A DNA stretch of 14,462 nt, taken from contig CAMZKQ010000146.1 of assembly GCA_947311265.1 (NCBI GenBank), positions 1 through 14,462 of the forward strand, read 5' to 3'. The translations under genes were made by a program, and so were the position numbers. Positions within the stretch are counted from its first letter, which is position 1, and each line of letters begins with the position of its first letter. Positions 1 to 7,729 of the stretch are shown in pieces. The notes beneath the pieces are model-generated. The model made no database searches. It saw nothing but the letters and a program-made list of their open reading frames with translations, and was not told the origin of the DNA. The stretch comes from an uncultured Chlorobiota bacterium. Its GTDB lineage: Bacteria; Bacteroidota; Bacteroidia; Bacteroidales; JAADGE01.

Positions 1-1084
1 CTAAGTTGTACGAGCCGTCTATTGGGTTTGGTACTGCATCGCCAAGTTCTTCTCCTGTAAGTAGGTCGTAGTATTTAATTGTAACATCTTCAACGGGTTG
101 CCCTGTTTCGGTGTTTGTTATTTTACCAGATACTAATGCTACTGATTTTGGTTTTAGTTCTTTTGGTACTTTTATTCTAAATATGTCTGCCATTCCTTTT
201 GAATTTTCCCATGTAGAAAAATAGGCGTATTCGCCTGATGCTGGAAGAGTGAAGTAAGCATCAAATTTAGGGGAGTTTATTTTTGGTCCTAAGTTTTGAG
301 GTTTGCTCCATCGTGTCCAAGAGGCATCTAATCTTTTACTGACAAAAAGGTCGGTCATTCCGTAGCCTGGTCGTCCGTCGGTAGAAAAGAATAGTGTTTC
401 GCCATCGGCGGCTAAGTAGGGGGAGATTTCTTTTCCGGCGGAGTTGATGCTACTGCCTAGGTTTGTAGGGGCAGACCATTTTCCATCAAATGCTTTGAAG
501 CATACGTATAAATCTTTGCTGCCTTGTGAGTCGTCCATTTCTACGGCAAGAATAAGGATTCTGTTATTGGCGCTTAATGAAAATTCGGCATATTTGCTTT
601 TGTTTTTGTAGTTGGGTATTACTACTTCTTGGGGCATTCCCCAGCCTGATTTTGTTCTGCTTACTAGTGAGATGCCTTCGCCGGCATCTACTATTTTCCC
701 GCCTTCTTTTTTGTATTTTCGGGCAACGAGGAGTGTGTTGTTGTCTGGGCTTACAGAAATAACGAAGTTATTTTTGTTGTTATTTAATGGTTTACCTATA
801 TTTTTACGTGCTGCCCAACTGCCTCCGTTGTTGGTCGAGTAGTAGATATTTCCGCCTGCTATGGTTTGTTTGTTTTCTCTAACAAAAAAGTAGAGGGTTT
901 TTCCATCTGCACTAATCCGTGGGATATAGTCGGAATATTCAGAGTTAATGTTATCGCCTAGGTTTTCTGGCTTAATGTCTGCATTCTCTAGCCCGGGGAT
1001 AATGTTAATTTCTTGTGCATTTAGAGTTCCTACAAAGAAAAGTAAAAAGCAAAGGCTTGTTACTGTTAATACTAATTTTTTCAT
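1..1084 (-). CDS. PD40 beta-propeller / carboxypeptidase-regulatory-like envelope protein (3' end outside window)
   Basis: The frame is open from an ATG at 1084-1082 to the left edge (361 codons seen, no stop). Residues 1-24 form a signal peptide (KK, hydrophobic core, then NAQ). Residues of about 50-305 carry PD40/WD40-like repeats: PRISADGKTLYFF, ISVSPDNNTLLVA, SPYLAADGETLFFSTDG and, in the last one, YAYFST followed by ADIFRI. From about residue 314 a carboxypeptidase-regulatory-like fold begins (SGKITNTETGQPVEDV). This is the order seen in Bacteroidota envelope proteins that end in an OmpA peptidoglycan-binding domain, so an OmpA domain probably lies beyond the edge, but that is inference. 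No TPR region precedes the propeller, unlike the relative at 2709-4715. The gene lies 109 nt downstream of the kinase gene stop on the same strand; no convincing promoter is visible in that gap, so it may or may not be co-transcribed. Substrate or partner is unknown. Confidence 0.85.
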   Translation of the reverse strand, partial: MKKLVLTVTSLCFLLFFVGTLNAQEINIIPGLENADIKPENLGDNINSEYSDYIPRISADGKTLYFFVRENKQTIAGGNIYYSTNNGGSWAARKNIGKPLNNNKNNFVISVSPDNNTLLVARKYKKEGGKIVDAGEGISLVSRTKSGWGMPQEVVIPNYKNKSKYAEFSLSANNRILILAVEMDDSQGSKDLYVCFKAFDGKWSAPTNLGSSINSAGKEISPYLAADGETLFFSTDGRPGYGMTDLFVSKRLDASWTRWSKPQNLGPKINSPKFDAYFTLPASGEYAYFSTWENSKGMADIFRIKVPKELKPKSVALVSGKITNTETGQPVEDVTIKYYDLLTGEELGDAVPNPIDGSYNL

Positions 1085-1193
1085 AATCTTGATTTTAATG
1101 TTATTATTAATAAAGTGCAAGAATAGTAATATTTTAATAAAGAGAGGTTTTTATTTTTATTCTTTTTAACATATTTTAAGTTTTTCTTATGCC

Positions 1194-2705
1194 TTAACTT
1201 TCTTGCTCCGCTACATTTAGGGTGATTTGGAAAGTTGTGCCTTTGCCTAATTCGCTTTGTACTTTTATTATAGCATTATGCTCGTCAATAATTTTTTTCA
1301 CATAATTAAGCCCTAATCCAAAGCCTTTTACGTCGTGTACATTTCCTTTTGGCACACGGAAGAATTTTTCAAATACCTTTTTTTGGTGTTCTTTTGATAT
1401 GCCAATCCCGTTATCGGAAATTTTTATAATTATGCCTTTTTGGGTATTTACGGTTTCTATTCTTATTTGGGGTTCGTCTTTGCTGTATTTTATTGCGTTA
1501 TCTATAAGGTTGTAAATCACGTTTGTAAAGTGCATTTCATCAACATTTACTGTTGGGTTTTTGGCGTTAAGGAAGTCTTCGATTGTGCCGCCTTTGCTTT
1601 TCACTTTTAATTTTGTATTTAAAACTGCGGCATGGATAAGCTCGTGAACATCTACCGGAACAAATTTTAATTTAATACCGCCTTTTTCAAAGATTGAAGT
1701 TTGTAATACTTTTTCTACCTGAAAGCCAAGGCGTTTACTTTCGTCGTCAATAATCCGAGAGATGCTTGTAAGTCGCTCGGGGCTAATGCTTATAGTGGTG
1801 TCTTTTAGCATTTGTGCGGCTAATGATATGGTTGAAATTGGTGTTTTTAATTCGTGGGTCATATTATTAATGAAGTCGTTTTTTATTTCGGAGAGTTTCC
1901 GTTGCTTAAAAACAATATACACTGTAAATGAAAATGTTAGGCTAATTATTAAGGTTAAAATCACGGAAGTGAAAGCCATTTTTGGGATAAGGCTATGTGA
2001 GCCTATGATGTCTTTTTCGAAATACACAACTAAAAAATTGGGGGAGGAGAGTACGTCGTTGGGGAAGAGTTGAATTTCGTATACTTTTTCAACTGCATTT
2101 ATATCAAAGCCTGGCGATTGAATGCTAATTTCTTGTTTTTCGTTCCGCACTGCAAATTTATATGGTTTATTTACATCGTTTTTACGGAAAACTTTATCAA
2201 TTTGCTCTTTGAGTATTTTGGGCGAAAGTCGGTCTTCTATTTTGACTTCTTTTCGGATTAGTTTATTTAAAATTTTCTCTACAAATACTGTTTTTTTGCT
2301 AATTTTGTCGGCTAAAAAATCTTTCATTTCCGAGCGAGAATATTTGGTTACTGCCGAATCCGGATTTTCTTCGATTTTCCACAACTCTTCTTTTCCATCA
2401 ACAATAAAAACGCCTTCGTTTTTTTTCTTTTCTGGGCGATAATAGAGGTCTTGAAAAAAATCGTCTCTAGTGCGTAGTGTGGTGCTATCGCTGGTAAGTG
2501 ATACTGTTTCGTTGGTAATTTCCATAACGGTTTCCCGCTTTTCAATTTCAGCAATAATTAAAAATAAGGATTTATTTACTGCATTTACGAATTCTTTTTC
2601 TTGCACAATTAGTGCATTATTTATCCATTGAGTCTGTACTACAATGAGCCAAATCATGGTGGCAGTCATTATTGCAGTAAGTAGCCAGATGTATTTTTTG
2701 CTCAT
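1194..2705 (-). CDS. Membrane sensor histidine kinase, no HAMP, orphan in this window
   Basis: A 503-residue inner-membrane two-component sensor kinase. Transmembrane helix 1 is at about residues 5-25 and helix 2 at about 242-264, enclosing a ~215-residue periplasmic sensor region of no fold that I recognise. Helix 2 runs almost directly into the HisKA helix without a HAMP domain, as in many Bacteroidota kinases. The H-box NNMTHELKTP gives the phospho-accepting His284. The ATPase domain is complete: N-box with Asn399 and Asn403, G1 DNGIG at 431-435, F-box around 445-449, G2 GFGLGL at 461-466, and GKGT at 487-490. The ATG lies 3 nt after the stop of the OmpA-type gene, so the two are almost certainly co-transcribed and perhaps translationally coupled. 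No response regulator is seen beside it; the partner must be encoded elsewhere. Its placement suggests that it senses an envelope state linked to the neighbouring PD40 proteins. Confidence 0.93.
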   Translation of the reverse strand: MSKKYIWLLTAIMTATMIWLIVVQTQWINNALIVQEKEFVNAVNKSLFLIIAEIEKRETVMEITNETVSLTSDSTTLRTRDDFFQDLYYRPEKKKNEGVFIVDGKEELWKIEENPDSAVTKYSRSEMKDFLADKISKKTVFVEKILNKLIRKEVKIEDRLSPKILKEQIDKVFRKNDVNKPYKFAVRNEKQEISIQSPGFDINAVEKVYEIQLFPNDVLSSPNFLVVYFEKDIIGSHSLIPKMAFTSVILTLIISLTFSFTVYIVFKQRKLSEIKNDFINNMTHELKTPISTISLAAQMLKDTTISISPERLTSISRIIDDESKRLGFQVEKVLQTSIFEKGGIKLKFVPVDVHELIHAAVLNTKLKVKSKGGTIEDFLNAKNPTVNVDEMHFTNVIYNLIDNAIKYSKDEPQIRIETVNTQKGIIIKISDNGIGISKEHQKKVFEKFFRVPKGNVHDVKGFGLGLNYVKKIIDEHNAIIKVQSELGKGTTFQITLNVAEQES

Positions 2706-2708
2706 GTT

Positions 2709-4715
2709 CTAGTCGTTATCGTCATCACTACCAAAAGCATCGGCATCTATACCATAATCGTCTTTTAGAACTTTAAACTCTGTACGTCTATTTAGCTGGT
2801 TAGCAGTTGCTTGCTGGTCTTCTGTCAAGGATTTTATAAATTCCTCGGTGAGGACATCTCCGGCTTTTAGAAAGTTATACTTTCGTGCTGATTTGGCAGT
2901 AATTACTTTTGGGGCTGTTTCCCCATAGCCTTTTGGGGTTAATCTTTCAGACTTTATACCTTTGGATATCAAGTAATTAACAACCGACTCTGCCCTTAGT
3001 TGTGATAGGCTTTGGTTAGATGCGTCTGAGCCAATATAATCTGTGTTTGCAGAAAGCTCTATTGTAATATTTTTATTTTGCACCATTGTTCTTACCAATT
3101 TATTTAAAGAAACTTTTGACTCCTCACGCAGGTCTGCTTTTCCTGTGGCATATTCAATATTTGGTAGTTCGATAGAAAATTCTGTAGAAATTATTTCTAA
3201 AACCACTTCTATCGTCTTGCTTTCTTTAAGTCCTTTTGTAGATTCTTCAACGAGTGCTTGTAAATATTTCTTTTTGGAGGCCGATACTGAATAATCTACC
3301 CTTGGGTTTAATTTAAACCGAAAAGTACCGTTGGAGGCCGATTTTATTTCAGTTTGCGAACCGTCGTCTTTGCCCAGAAGTTTTACTGTTGCTCCTGCTA
3401 CTGGCTCTCCTGTACGCGCATTTTTCACAATGCCTTTCATGGTAAATGTTAATTCTGGGAGGGTGAAGGCAAATAGGTTGTCGTATTTATTTCGGGCAGA
3501 TGTAAAAAGGCCTTTCTTTTTGTCTTTGTACCAGACCATACCAAAATCATCTCTTGATGAGTTGATTGGGTACTTCATGTTTTCGACCAGCCAAGATGCA
3601 CCTTTTGGTTTTGCCCTAAAAATATCCAAACCGCCCATTCCCATATGCCCATTGGAGGCAAAATAGAGTTCGCCATTCTGACGAATAAATGGGAATAATT
3701 CATCGCCTTTTGTATTTATTTTAGCTCCTGCATTTACAGGTATGCTCCACTTCCCTGTTGCCGATTTCCGCTTGGATACCCAAATATCACGTCCGCCTTT
3801 GTGTCCTCTTTTTTTCATATCGCTAACGAAGTACATTGTTCTCTCGTCTTCGGATACTGCTGGGTGTCCGATAGATTCGGTGGTATCCACCGAAAGCTCT
3901 ACGCGCTTTGCTTGACTCCATTTTCCGGCTACTTTTGTTGCTCTGTAGATTTTGCAGCCTGCATTGTCTTTTTCTTGCTTGCACCTTGTAAAATAAATAA
4001 TTTTCCCATCTCCAATTACGCATGATGCACCTTCATCTTGTGCCGAATTTACGCCGCCTTCAATTGGGATAGGCTGGCTCCATTTTCCTTTTCGGTCTTT
4101 TTTCGTTACAAATATATCTGCAAAATTTTCGCCTGTGATGGTGTTTTTTCGTCTTCCATTTGCCCCGGGGCGAGTAGATGTAAAGTATATTTCGGTTAGA
4201 TTTTCGCCATAACTTGGGCTAAAATCACTTTTTCGTGCATTTATTGTTTTTAATTCTGTAATATTATGAAAGGTGGGTTTGTCTATCCAGCTTTGGATTT
4301 CGTTGCAGGCTTTTATCCCGTTTGCCCCTCGTTCGTCACCTGGTACTAGGCTTTTGTATTTTGTGTATTGTTGGAGGGCTTTTTCGTAGTCGGCAATTGT
4401 TTTTAGTGCATCGGCATAATAGAGTACGGCAAGTGGTTCTTTATATTTGTACGAAATTGCTTTTCGATACCACTTTTTAGCTTTCTTGGGTTTATTCATC
4501 TCTCGGCTACATTCACCTAGTTTATAAGCGACTACGCCTTTTTCTTTTTTAGCTTTTATTTTTGTCATTGCCTTTTCATACAGTTGGTAGGCTGCAAAAT
4601 ACTCTCCCGACTCGTAAGCAGCATCTGCTTTTTTTAAAGTGCGTTTTTGTGCATTTACTGATACTGTTGCTATAAAGAAAACAAGTGCAAGAGCTATAAT
4701 TCTCTGTAATTTCAT
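2709..4715 (-). CDS. PorE-like TPR–PD40–regulatory-like–OmpA outer membrane/periplasmic protein
   Basis: A 668-residue exported protein. Signal peptide is residues 1-23 (ends VNAQ, no lipobox Cys). About three TPR repeats lie at 25-125, PD40 propeller blades at about 160-417 (e.g. EIYFTSTRPG, TMYFVSD, ELYFASNGHMGMGGLDIF), a carboxypeptidase-regulatory-like domain at about 423-507 (GIVKNARTGEPVAGATV), and an OmpA C-terminal domain at about 514-655. In the last, Asp559 and Arg574 are spaced 15 apart, like the two residues of OmpA that hold diaminopimelate of peptidoglycan, and NRRTEF is at 642-647. The very acidic tail is DSDDDND-like. TPR–WD40–CRD–OmpA is the layout of PorE, the type IX secretion component of Porphyromonas gingivalis, but the same layout occurs in many Bacteroidota proteins, so orthology is not claimed. 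It sits 35 nt after the Rpn-like gene and 3 nt before the kinase. Confidence 0.9.
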   Translation of the reverse strand: MKLQRIIALALVFFIATVSVNAQKRTLKKADAAYESGEYFAAYQLYEKAMTKIKAKKEKGVVAYKLGECSREMNKPKKAKKWYRKAISYKYKEPLAVLYYADALKTIADYEKALQQYTKYKSLVPGDERGANGIKACNEIQSWIDKPTFHNITELKTINARKSDFSPSYGENLTEIYFTSTRPGANGRRKNTITGENFADIFVTKKDRKGKWSQPIPIEGGVNSAQDEGASCVIGDGKIIYFTRCKQEKDNAGCKIYRATKVAGKWSQAKRVELSVDTTESIGHPAVSEDERTMYFVSDMKKRGHKGGRDIWVSKRKSATGKWSIPVNAGAKINTKGDELFPFIRQNGELYFASNGHMGMGGLDIFRAKPKGASWLVENMKYPINSSRDDFGMVWYKDKKKGLFTSARNKYDNLFAFTLPELTFTMKGIVKNARTGEPVAGATVKLLGKDDGSQTEIKSASNGTFRFKLNPRVDYSVSASKKKYLQALVEESTKGLKESKTIEVVLEIISTEFSIELPNIEYATGKADLREESKVSLNKLVRTMVQNKNITIELSANTDYIGSDASNQSLSQLRAESVVNYLISKGIKSERLTPKGYGETAPKVITAKSARKYNFLKAGDVLTEEFIKSLTEDQQATANQLNRRTEFKVLKDDYGIDADAFGSDDDND

Positions 4716-4750
4716 AAAGTTGGTATTTTGGGGTTATTTGTTTTTCTATT

Positions 4751-4951
4751 TTACGAGTTCTTTAAAACCGAAGAAACTTCCTTTTCCGAAAGCTTTGTTA
4801 TTTTTGAAATTTCTGCAACTGTTTTTCCTTCTTTATAAAACAGAATTGTTACTTCTAGCACTTTAGCCGCCCGTTTTTTTTCTTGCTCAATGCCTTGCTC
4901 AATGCCTTGCTCAATGCCTTGCTCAATGCCTTTTGCAATCCCAGCTTTCAT
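4751..4951 (-). other. Possible intragenic small ORF (66 codons) at the 3' end of the Rpn-like gene
   Basis: Met281 of the Rpn-like protein (ATG at 4951-4949) lies just before the GIEQ repeats and could start an in-frame 66-residue product made of the repeat linker plus the helical tail. In E. coli, rpn genes are known to make such an intragenic small protein that restrains the full-length nuclease. Against it, the only purine-rich stretch near the ATG is GGCGAAGGC directly touching it, too close for an ordinary Shine–Dalgarno. This is inference by family analogy, so confidence is low. Confidence 0.2.
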
Positions 4952-5791
4952 GCCTTCGCCAAGTGCGTCCTTTCTTATTCCATCACTGTATCGTTGTATT
5001 TCTTCTCGTGCAACTGCAAAGTCTTCGATGTATTCTATATCTGCATCTGAAAGCTTGGTATTTAAGAGCCTATTCATTAGTTTTGAAAAGATAGCATCTT
5101 TTTTATACTCATCGAAATCAGCTTTTTCATTTAATCTATTCAAGGTTTTTTCGGCAAGCGTAAACCAAGAAGAGTATTTGGCAAATTTTTTATTGCTTAC
5201 GATATTTTTTTGAAATACAAAAATCAATTTATTTTTCTGTAAAAATTGCAAGCCTTTATTGTCATTATTTAAGGTTGCTAAAATCTGCTTTACATTCTCT
5301 ACAACTTTTTCATTTTGCCAAAGTTTAGCCTCTTCAAAAAAGTGTTTTGCGGTTTCAGGTAACATTGTATAGCTTACAAAATCATCATTAAAGCCCAAGG
5401 TATCTGTAACCATCCATATAATTGTAATAACGGGTAATACCTCTCGGTAGTCTTTTACTTTCTGTATTTTCCCATTCGCTTTTAAGAACCGTTTTGTAGG
5501 TAAATCTGCCAATTGCAGTGCAGTACTTAAGCTGTGGTAGGTATAGAAACGGTAAACGACATCTGCTTTGTACCATTGCTGCATATCAATAATTACATAC
5601 GCCCCTTCTATTTTACACCTAAAATCAAACTCTACTGCTCTTGCTGCATCAGTTATTTTGTGCTTAATTGGCATTGATGTAATCTCCTGTATCTCAACAT
5701 CTAAAAAGTCCTCAAGAAATCGCTTGGCGATTGTTAAGTCTGAAAATACTTTTTTAAAGTACCTATCGTAATTTAAAGGTGCTAGATACAT
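4751..5791 (-). CDS. Rpn-family PD-(D/E)XK nuclease / putative transposase
   Basis: A 346-residue protein of the Rpn / PDDEXK_2 family (annotated as recombination-promoting nuclease or putative transposase). The N-terminus (YDRYFKKVFSD) and the nuclease core are typical: Asp56 in EFDFRCK and Asp69 in IIDMQQW, where most relatives have E-x-Q, so the D/E position is kept as Asp and Gln71 replaces the Lys. A central helical region (about 140-275) leads to a low-complexity linker, residues 287-303, made of four GIEQ units, then a short helical tail (307-346; AEISKITKLSEKEV looks helix-turn-helix-like). Rpn proteins in enterobacteria are DNA endonucleases acting in recombination and phage defence. 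No terminal inverted repeats are seen, so this is not a visible insertion sequence. It is the first gene behind the promoter at 5830-5859. The gene looks more AT-rich than its neighbours, in keeping with transfer, but that is a visual impression only. Confidence 0.85.
   Translation of the reverse strand: MYLAPLNYDRYFKKVFSDLTIAKRFLEDFLDVEIQEITSMPIKHKITDAARAVEFDFRCKIEGAYVIIDMQQWYKADVVYRFYTYHSLSTALQLADLPTKRFLKANGKIQKVKDYREVLPVITIIWMVTDTLGFNDDFVSYTMLPETAKHFFEEAKLWQNEKVVENVKQILATLNNDNKGLQFLQKNKLIFVFQKNIVSNKKFAKYSSWFTLAEKTLNRLNEKADFDEYKKDAIFSKLMNRLLNTKLSDADIEYIEDFAVAREEIQRYSDGIRKDALGEGMKAGIAKGIEQGIEQGIEQGIEQEKKRAAKVLEVTILFYKEGKTVAEISKITKLSEKEVSSVLKNS
4883..4930 (-). repeat. Four perfect 12-bp tandem repeats coding GIEQ
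   Basis: On the plus strand the unit TTGCTCAATGCC occurs four times with no mismatch (4883-4894, 4895-4906, 4907-4918, 4919-4930), and a decayed fifth unit follows at 4931-4942. On the coding strand it gives (GIEQ)4 in the linker of the Rpn-like nuclease. As 12 is a multiple of 3, slippage would change linker length without breaking the frame. Similar GxxQG-type repeats are common in this protein family. Confidence 0.95.
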
Positions 5792-5829
5792 GATTACTTT
5801 TTCTGGGCAAAATGTTACAATATGAAATG

Positions 5830-5859
5830 CAAATATACATATAAACTTTAAAATTCAAA
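5830..5859 (-). promoter_or_regulatory. Bacteroidota-type promoter for the Rpn-like–OmpA–kinase unit
   Basis: Read on the minus strand, TTTG (5859-5856) is followed by 18 nt and then TATATTTG (5837-5830). This fits the Bacteroidota primary sigma consensus (-33 TTTG, -7 TAnnTTTG) at both boxes with an acceptable spacing. Transcription would start near 5824, giving a leader of about 33 nt before the ATG at 5791. Confidence 0.6.
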
Positions 5860-6189
5860 CCCATTTTTTTATTTCATTAAAGACCAGTTAAAGAAATCTA
5901 GTTTTTAAACTAAAAAAAACAAGAGAAGGTTGGCTTATTGAGTAGTTCGTAAATAGTAAGTTTAACCAAGAGTGCTCGCACCTTAGTACAGCTAATTGCC
6001 TAGATTTAATGCTCTACTTTTGATTTAATTTAGTAGAGTGGGCAGTAAAATATATTTTTTTAAATCTAAATTAGAATTTTATATCTGCATTCAAATTTAT
6101 ACTTTTACAAAATTAAACCCAATAAAGTAACGATTGCGGATAAAACAATTTTCGCTCTTGTTATTGATTCCCCAACTTAAATTTAAAAA
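5860..6189. other. AT-rich spacer between divergent genes
   Basis: Apart from the promoter on its left edge and the inverted repeat at 6012-6038, I see no gene, tRNA or mobile-element end here. No frame has a convincing coding stretch. A small imperfect hairpin (TAGTTT-TT-AAACTA, 5899-5912) and several short A/T palindromes are at the level expected by chance in DNA this rich in A and T. The promoter of the ammonia-lyase gene must lie somewhere in the right part. Confidence 0.6.
6012..6038. promoter_or_regulatory. Inverted repeat CTCTACT/AGTAGAG overlapping a possible -7 box
   Basis: The arms CTCTACT (6012-6018) and AGTAGAG (6032-6038) are perfectly complementary with a 13-nt spacer. TACTTTTG at 6015-6022 matches TAnnTTTG on the plus strand and overlaps the left arm; a TTG at 5996-5998 stands 16 nt upstream, slightly shorter than usual for a -33 box. 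This could be an operator over an ammonia-lyase promoter with a ~160-nt leader, or a chance repeat. Confidence 0.3.
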
Positions 6190-7712
6190 ATGAGATATAT
6201 AATTACAGGCGCAAACTTATCTGTTGAAGATGTTGTAAGCATTTCCCGCAAAGGGCAAAAAGTAGAACTCTGCCCAGAGGCACTAAAAAGGATAATAACC
6301 TGCCGGGCAATGATTGAAAAAAAATAGAGGCACATGAAATCATGTACGGTGTAAATACTGGTATCGGCGAATTTTCTGAAGTGGTGCTTAACGACGAGCA
6401 AGTAAAAGAATTTCAGAAATACTTAGTGTATAACCATGCCGCCGGAATTGGCGACCCAGCCCCAGAAGAATATGTCCGTGCAGCAATGCTTGGGCGGATA
6501 AACGTACACGCCCATGGCAACTCTGGTATTCGCCCAGAAATAACACAAACCCTTGTGGCAATGCTCAATAAAGGCGTTACGCCTTTTGTTTGCCAAAAAG
6601 GCTCGGTAGGTGCATCAGGGGATTTAGCACCAATGTCGCAGATTGCCCTCTTGATGCTCGGCGAAGGCGAAGCCTTCTATAAAGGCGAACTGCTAGCTGG
6701 AAAAGTGGCATTAGAGCGTGCAGGAATAGCTATCCCGGGCTTGCAAGCCAGAGATGGCTTAGGCACAATTAATGGGTCGAATTTCCTTACAGGCATGAGT
6801 GCAATTTTCCTTTACGATGCCAATAATTGGCTAAAACAAGCCGAAATAGCCGCCGCCATGTCTATGGAAGCACTAAAAGCCAACATGAAATCGTACAGCG
6901 TTCGTTTACACGAAGTTAGAGGTTTTGCAGGTGCAGTACGTTCGGCCAAAGCAATAGGGAAACTTATAGCTGGTGGAGATTTGGTGCAAGAAAAAGTAAA
7001 ACACAAAGTACAAGATGCTTACTCACTCCGCTCTACCCCACAGGTCATTGGCTCGGCACACGACGCATTGGCTTTCGCCAAATCGCAAGTTGAAATTGAG
7101 CTTAATGGCGTGGGCGACAACCCCATTTTCTTCCCCGATGAAGATTTACAGCTCTCAGGAGCAAATTTTCAAGGCTCGCCAGTTTCCGTACCAATGGATA
7201 TGGCAGGAACGGTGGTAACTATGATTTCAATCTTATCCGAAAGGCGACTCAATAGGCTAAACAACCCAGCACTAAGCGAAGGCTTGCCTGCATTTCTAAC
7301 AAAAGGAGCAGGTATGTTTTCGGGCATGATGCTAAGCCAATATACTGCTGATATGCAGATAGTTGAACAAAGAATACTGTCTGCCCCTGCGAGCATACAG
7401 TCCATTCCAGCAGCTGCTGACCAAGAGGATTTTGTGTCTATGGGCATGAATACGGCCATTAAAAATTTCCAAATTCTGGATAACGCCTATGGCGTTTTGG
7501 GCATAGAGTTTATGGCCGCCGCACAAGCCCTTGATTTTCGAGAGTACGCCTTTGGAAAAGGCGTAAATAAAGCCAGAGAGACTATCCGCAAATATGTTGA
7601 TTTCTTGGATATTGACCGCCCGCTCTACAAAGATCACACAGTAATGCAAACGCTTGTGAAGTCCTGCGAAATATTAGAAGCCGTTGAAGCGGAGGTAGGG
7701 AGTTTGGAGTAA
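6190..7712 (+). CDS. hutH: Histidine ammonia-lyase-like MIO enzyme, frame broken at codon 45 (-1 shift)
   Basis: The 5' part (ATG 6190, 45 codons, TAG at 6325) and the 3' part (open from 6318, first ATG at 6342, TAA at 7710-7712) make one 507-residue protein if the reader steps back one base in the A8 run at 6317-6324. In the joined protein Tyr53 (YGVNTG), His83 (NHAAG), the MIO-forming Ala142-Ser143-Gly144, Asn195 and Glu413 (QED) fall at or within one residue of the catalytic and substrate residues of Pseudomonas putida HutH; Tyr278, Arg281 and Phe327 are shifted by two. The enzyme would release ammonia from histidine to give urocanate. His83 and the Glu favour histidine over tyrosine or phenylalanine, but QEDFVSM and NFQG differ from usual HutH (QEDHVSM, NFH) and no hutU, hutI or hutG lies nearby, so the substrate is not certain. 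Starting at 6342 alone would begin one residue before Tyr53 and lose the N-terminal segment. Confidence 0.8.
6316..6327 (+). other. Slippery A8 run followed at once by UAG: frameshift point
   Basis: In the upstream frame the codons are GAA AAA AAA TAG. This contains the heptamer A_AAA_AAA in the right phase for -1 slippage, with the stop as the next codon. After a -1 step the reading is ATA GAG GCA CAT and goes on into the ammonia-lyase. A missing A (A9 in the parent gene) would have the same effect, so a homopolymer sequencing error is equally compatible. No clear downstream pseudoknot or upstream Shine–Dalgarno stimulator was recognised. Confidence 0.7.
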
Positions 7713-7729
7713 AAATTGATTTGTAATCG

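Noticed and set aside
577..842. Plus-strand ORFs inside the PD40 gene (577-762, 612-842)
   Set aside because: They are antisense shadows; the minus-strand frame shows a signal peptide and clear PD40 repeats.
1118..1125. TATTCTTG on the minus strand as a -7 box for the PD40 gene at 1084
   Set aside because: One mismatch to TAnnTTTG and no -33 element at a proper distance.
4883..4942. Short tandem repeats considered as a CRISPR-like or iteron array
   Set aside because: The units are 12 bp, directly adjacent without spacers, and lie in frame inside a coding gene as a GIEQ linker.
4751..5791. The Rpn-like gene as part of a complete insertion sequence
   Set aside because: No terminal inverted repeats or target duplications were found around it; the family name 'transposase' is historical.
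5899..5912. Palindromic TAGTTT-TT-AAACTA in the spacer
   Set aside because: Two-nt loop and A/T-rich arms; expected by chance in such DNA.
6183..6401. Minus-strand 72-codon ORF over the start of the lyase gene
   Set aside because: No recognisable protein features, and both plus-strand lyase frames across it match family motifs.
7713..7729. Bidirectional terminator between the convergent lyase and NamZ genes
   Set aside because: The 17 nt hold no inverted repeat.
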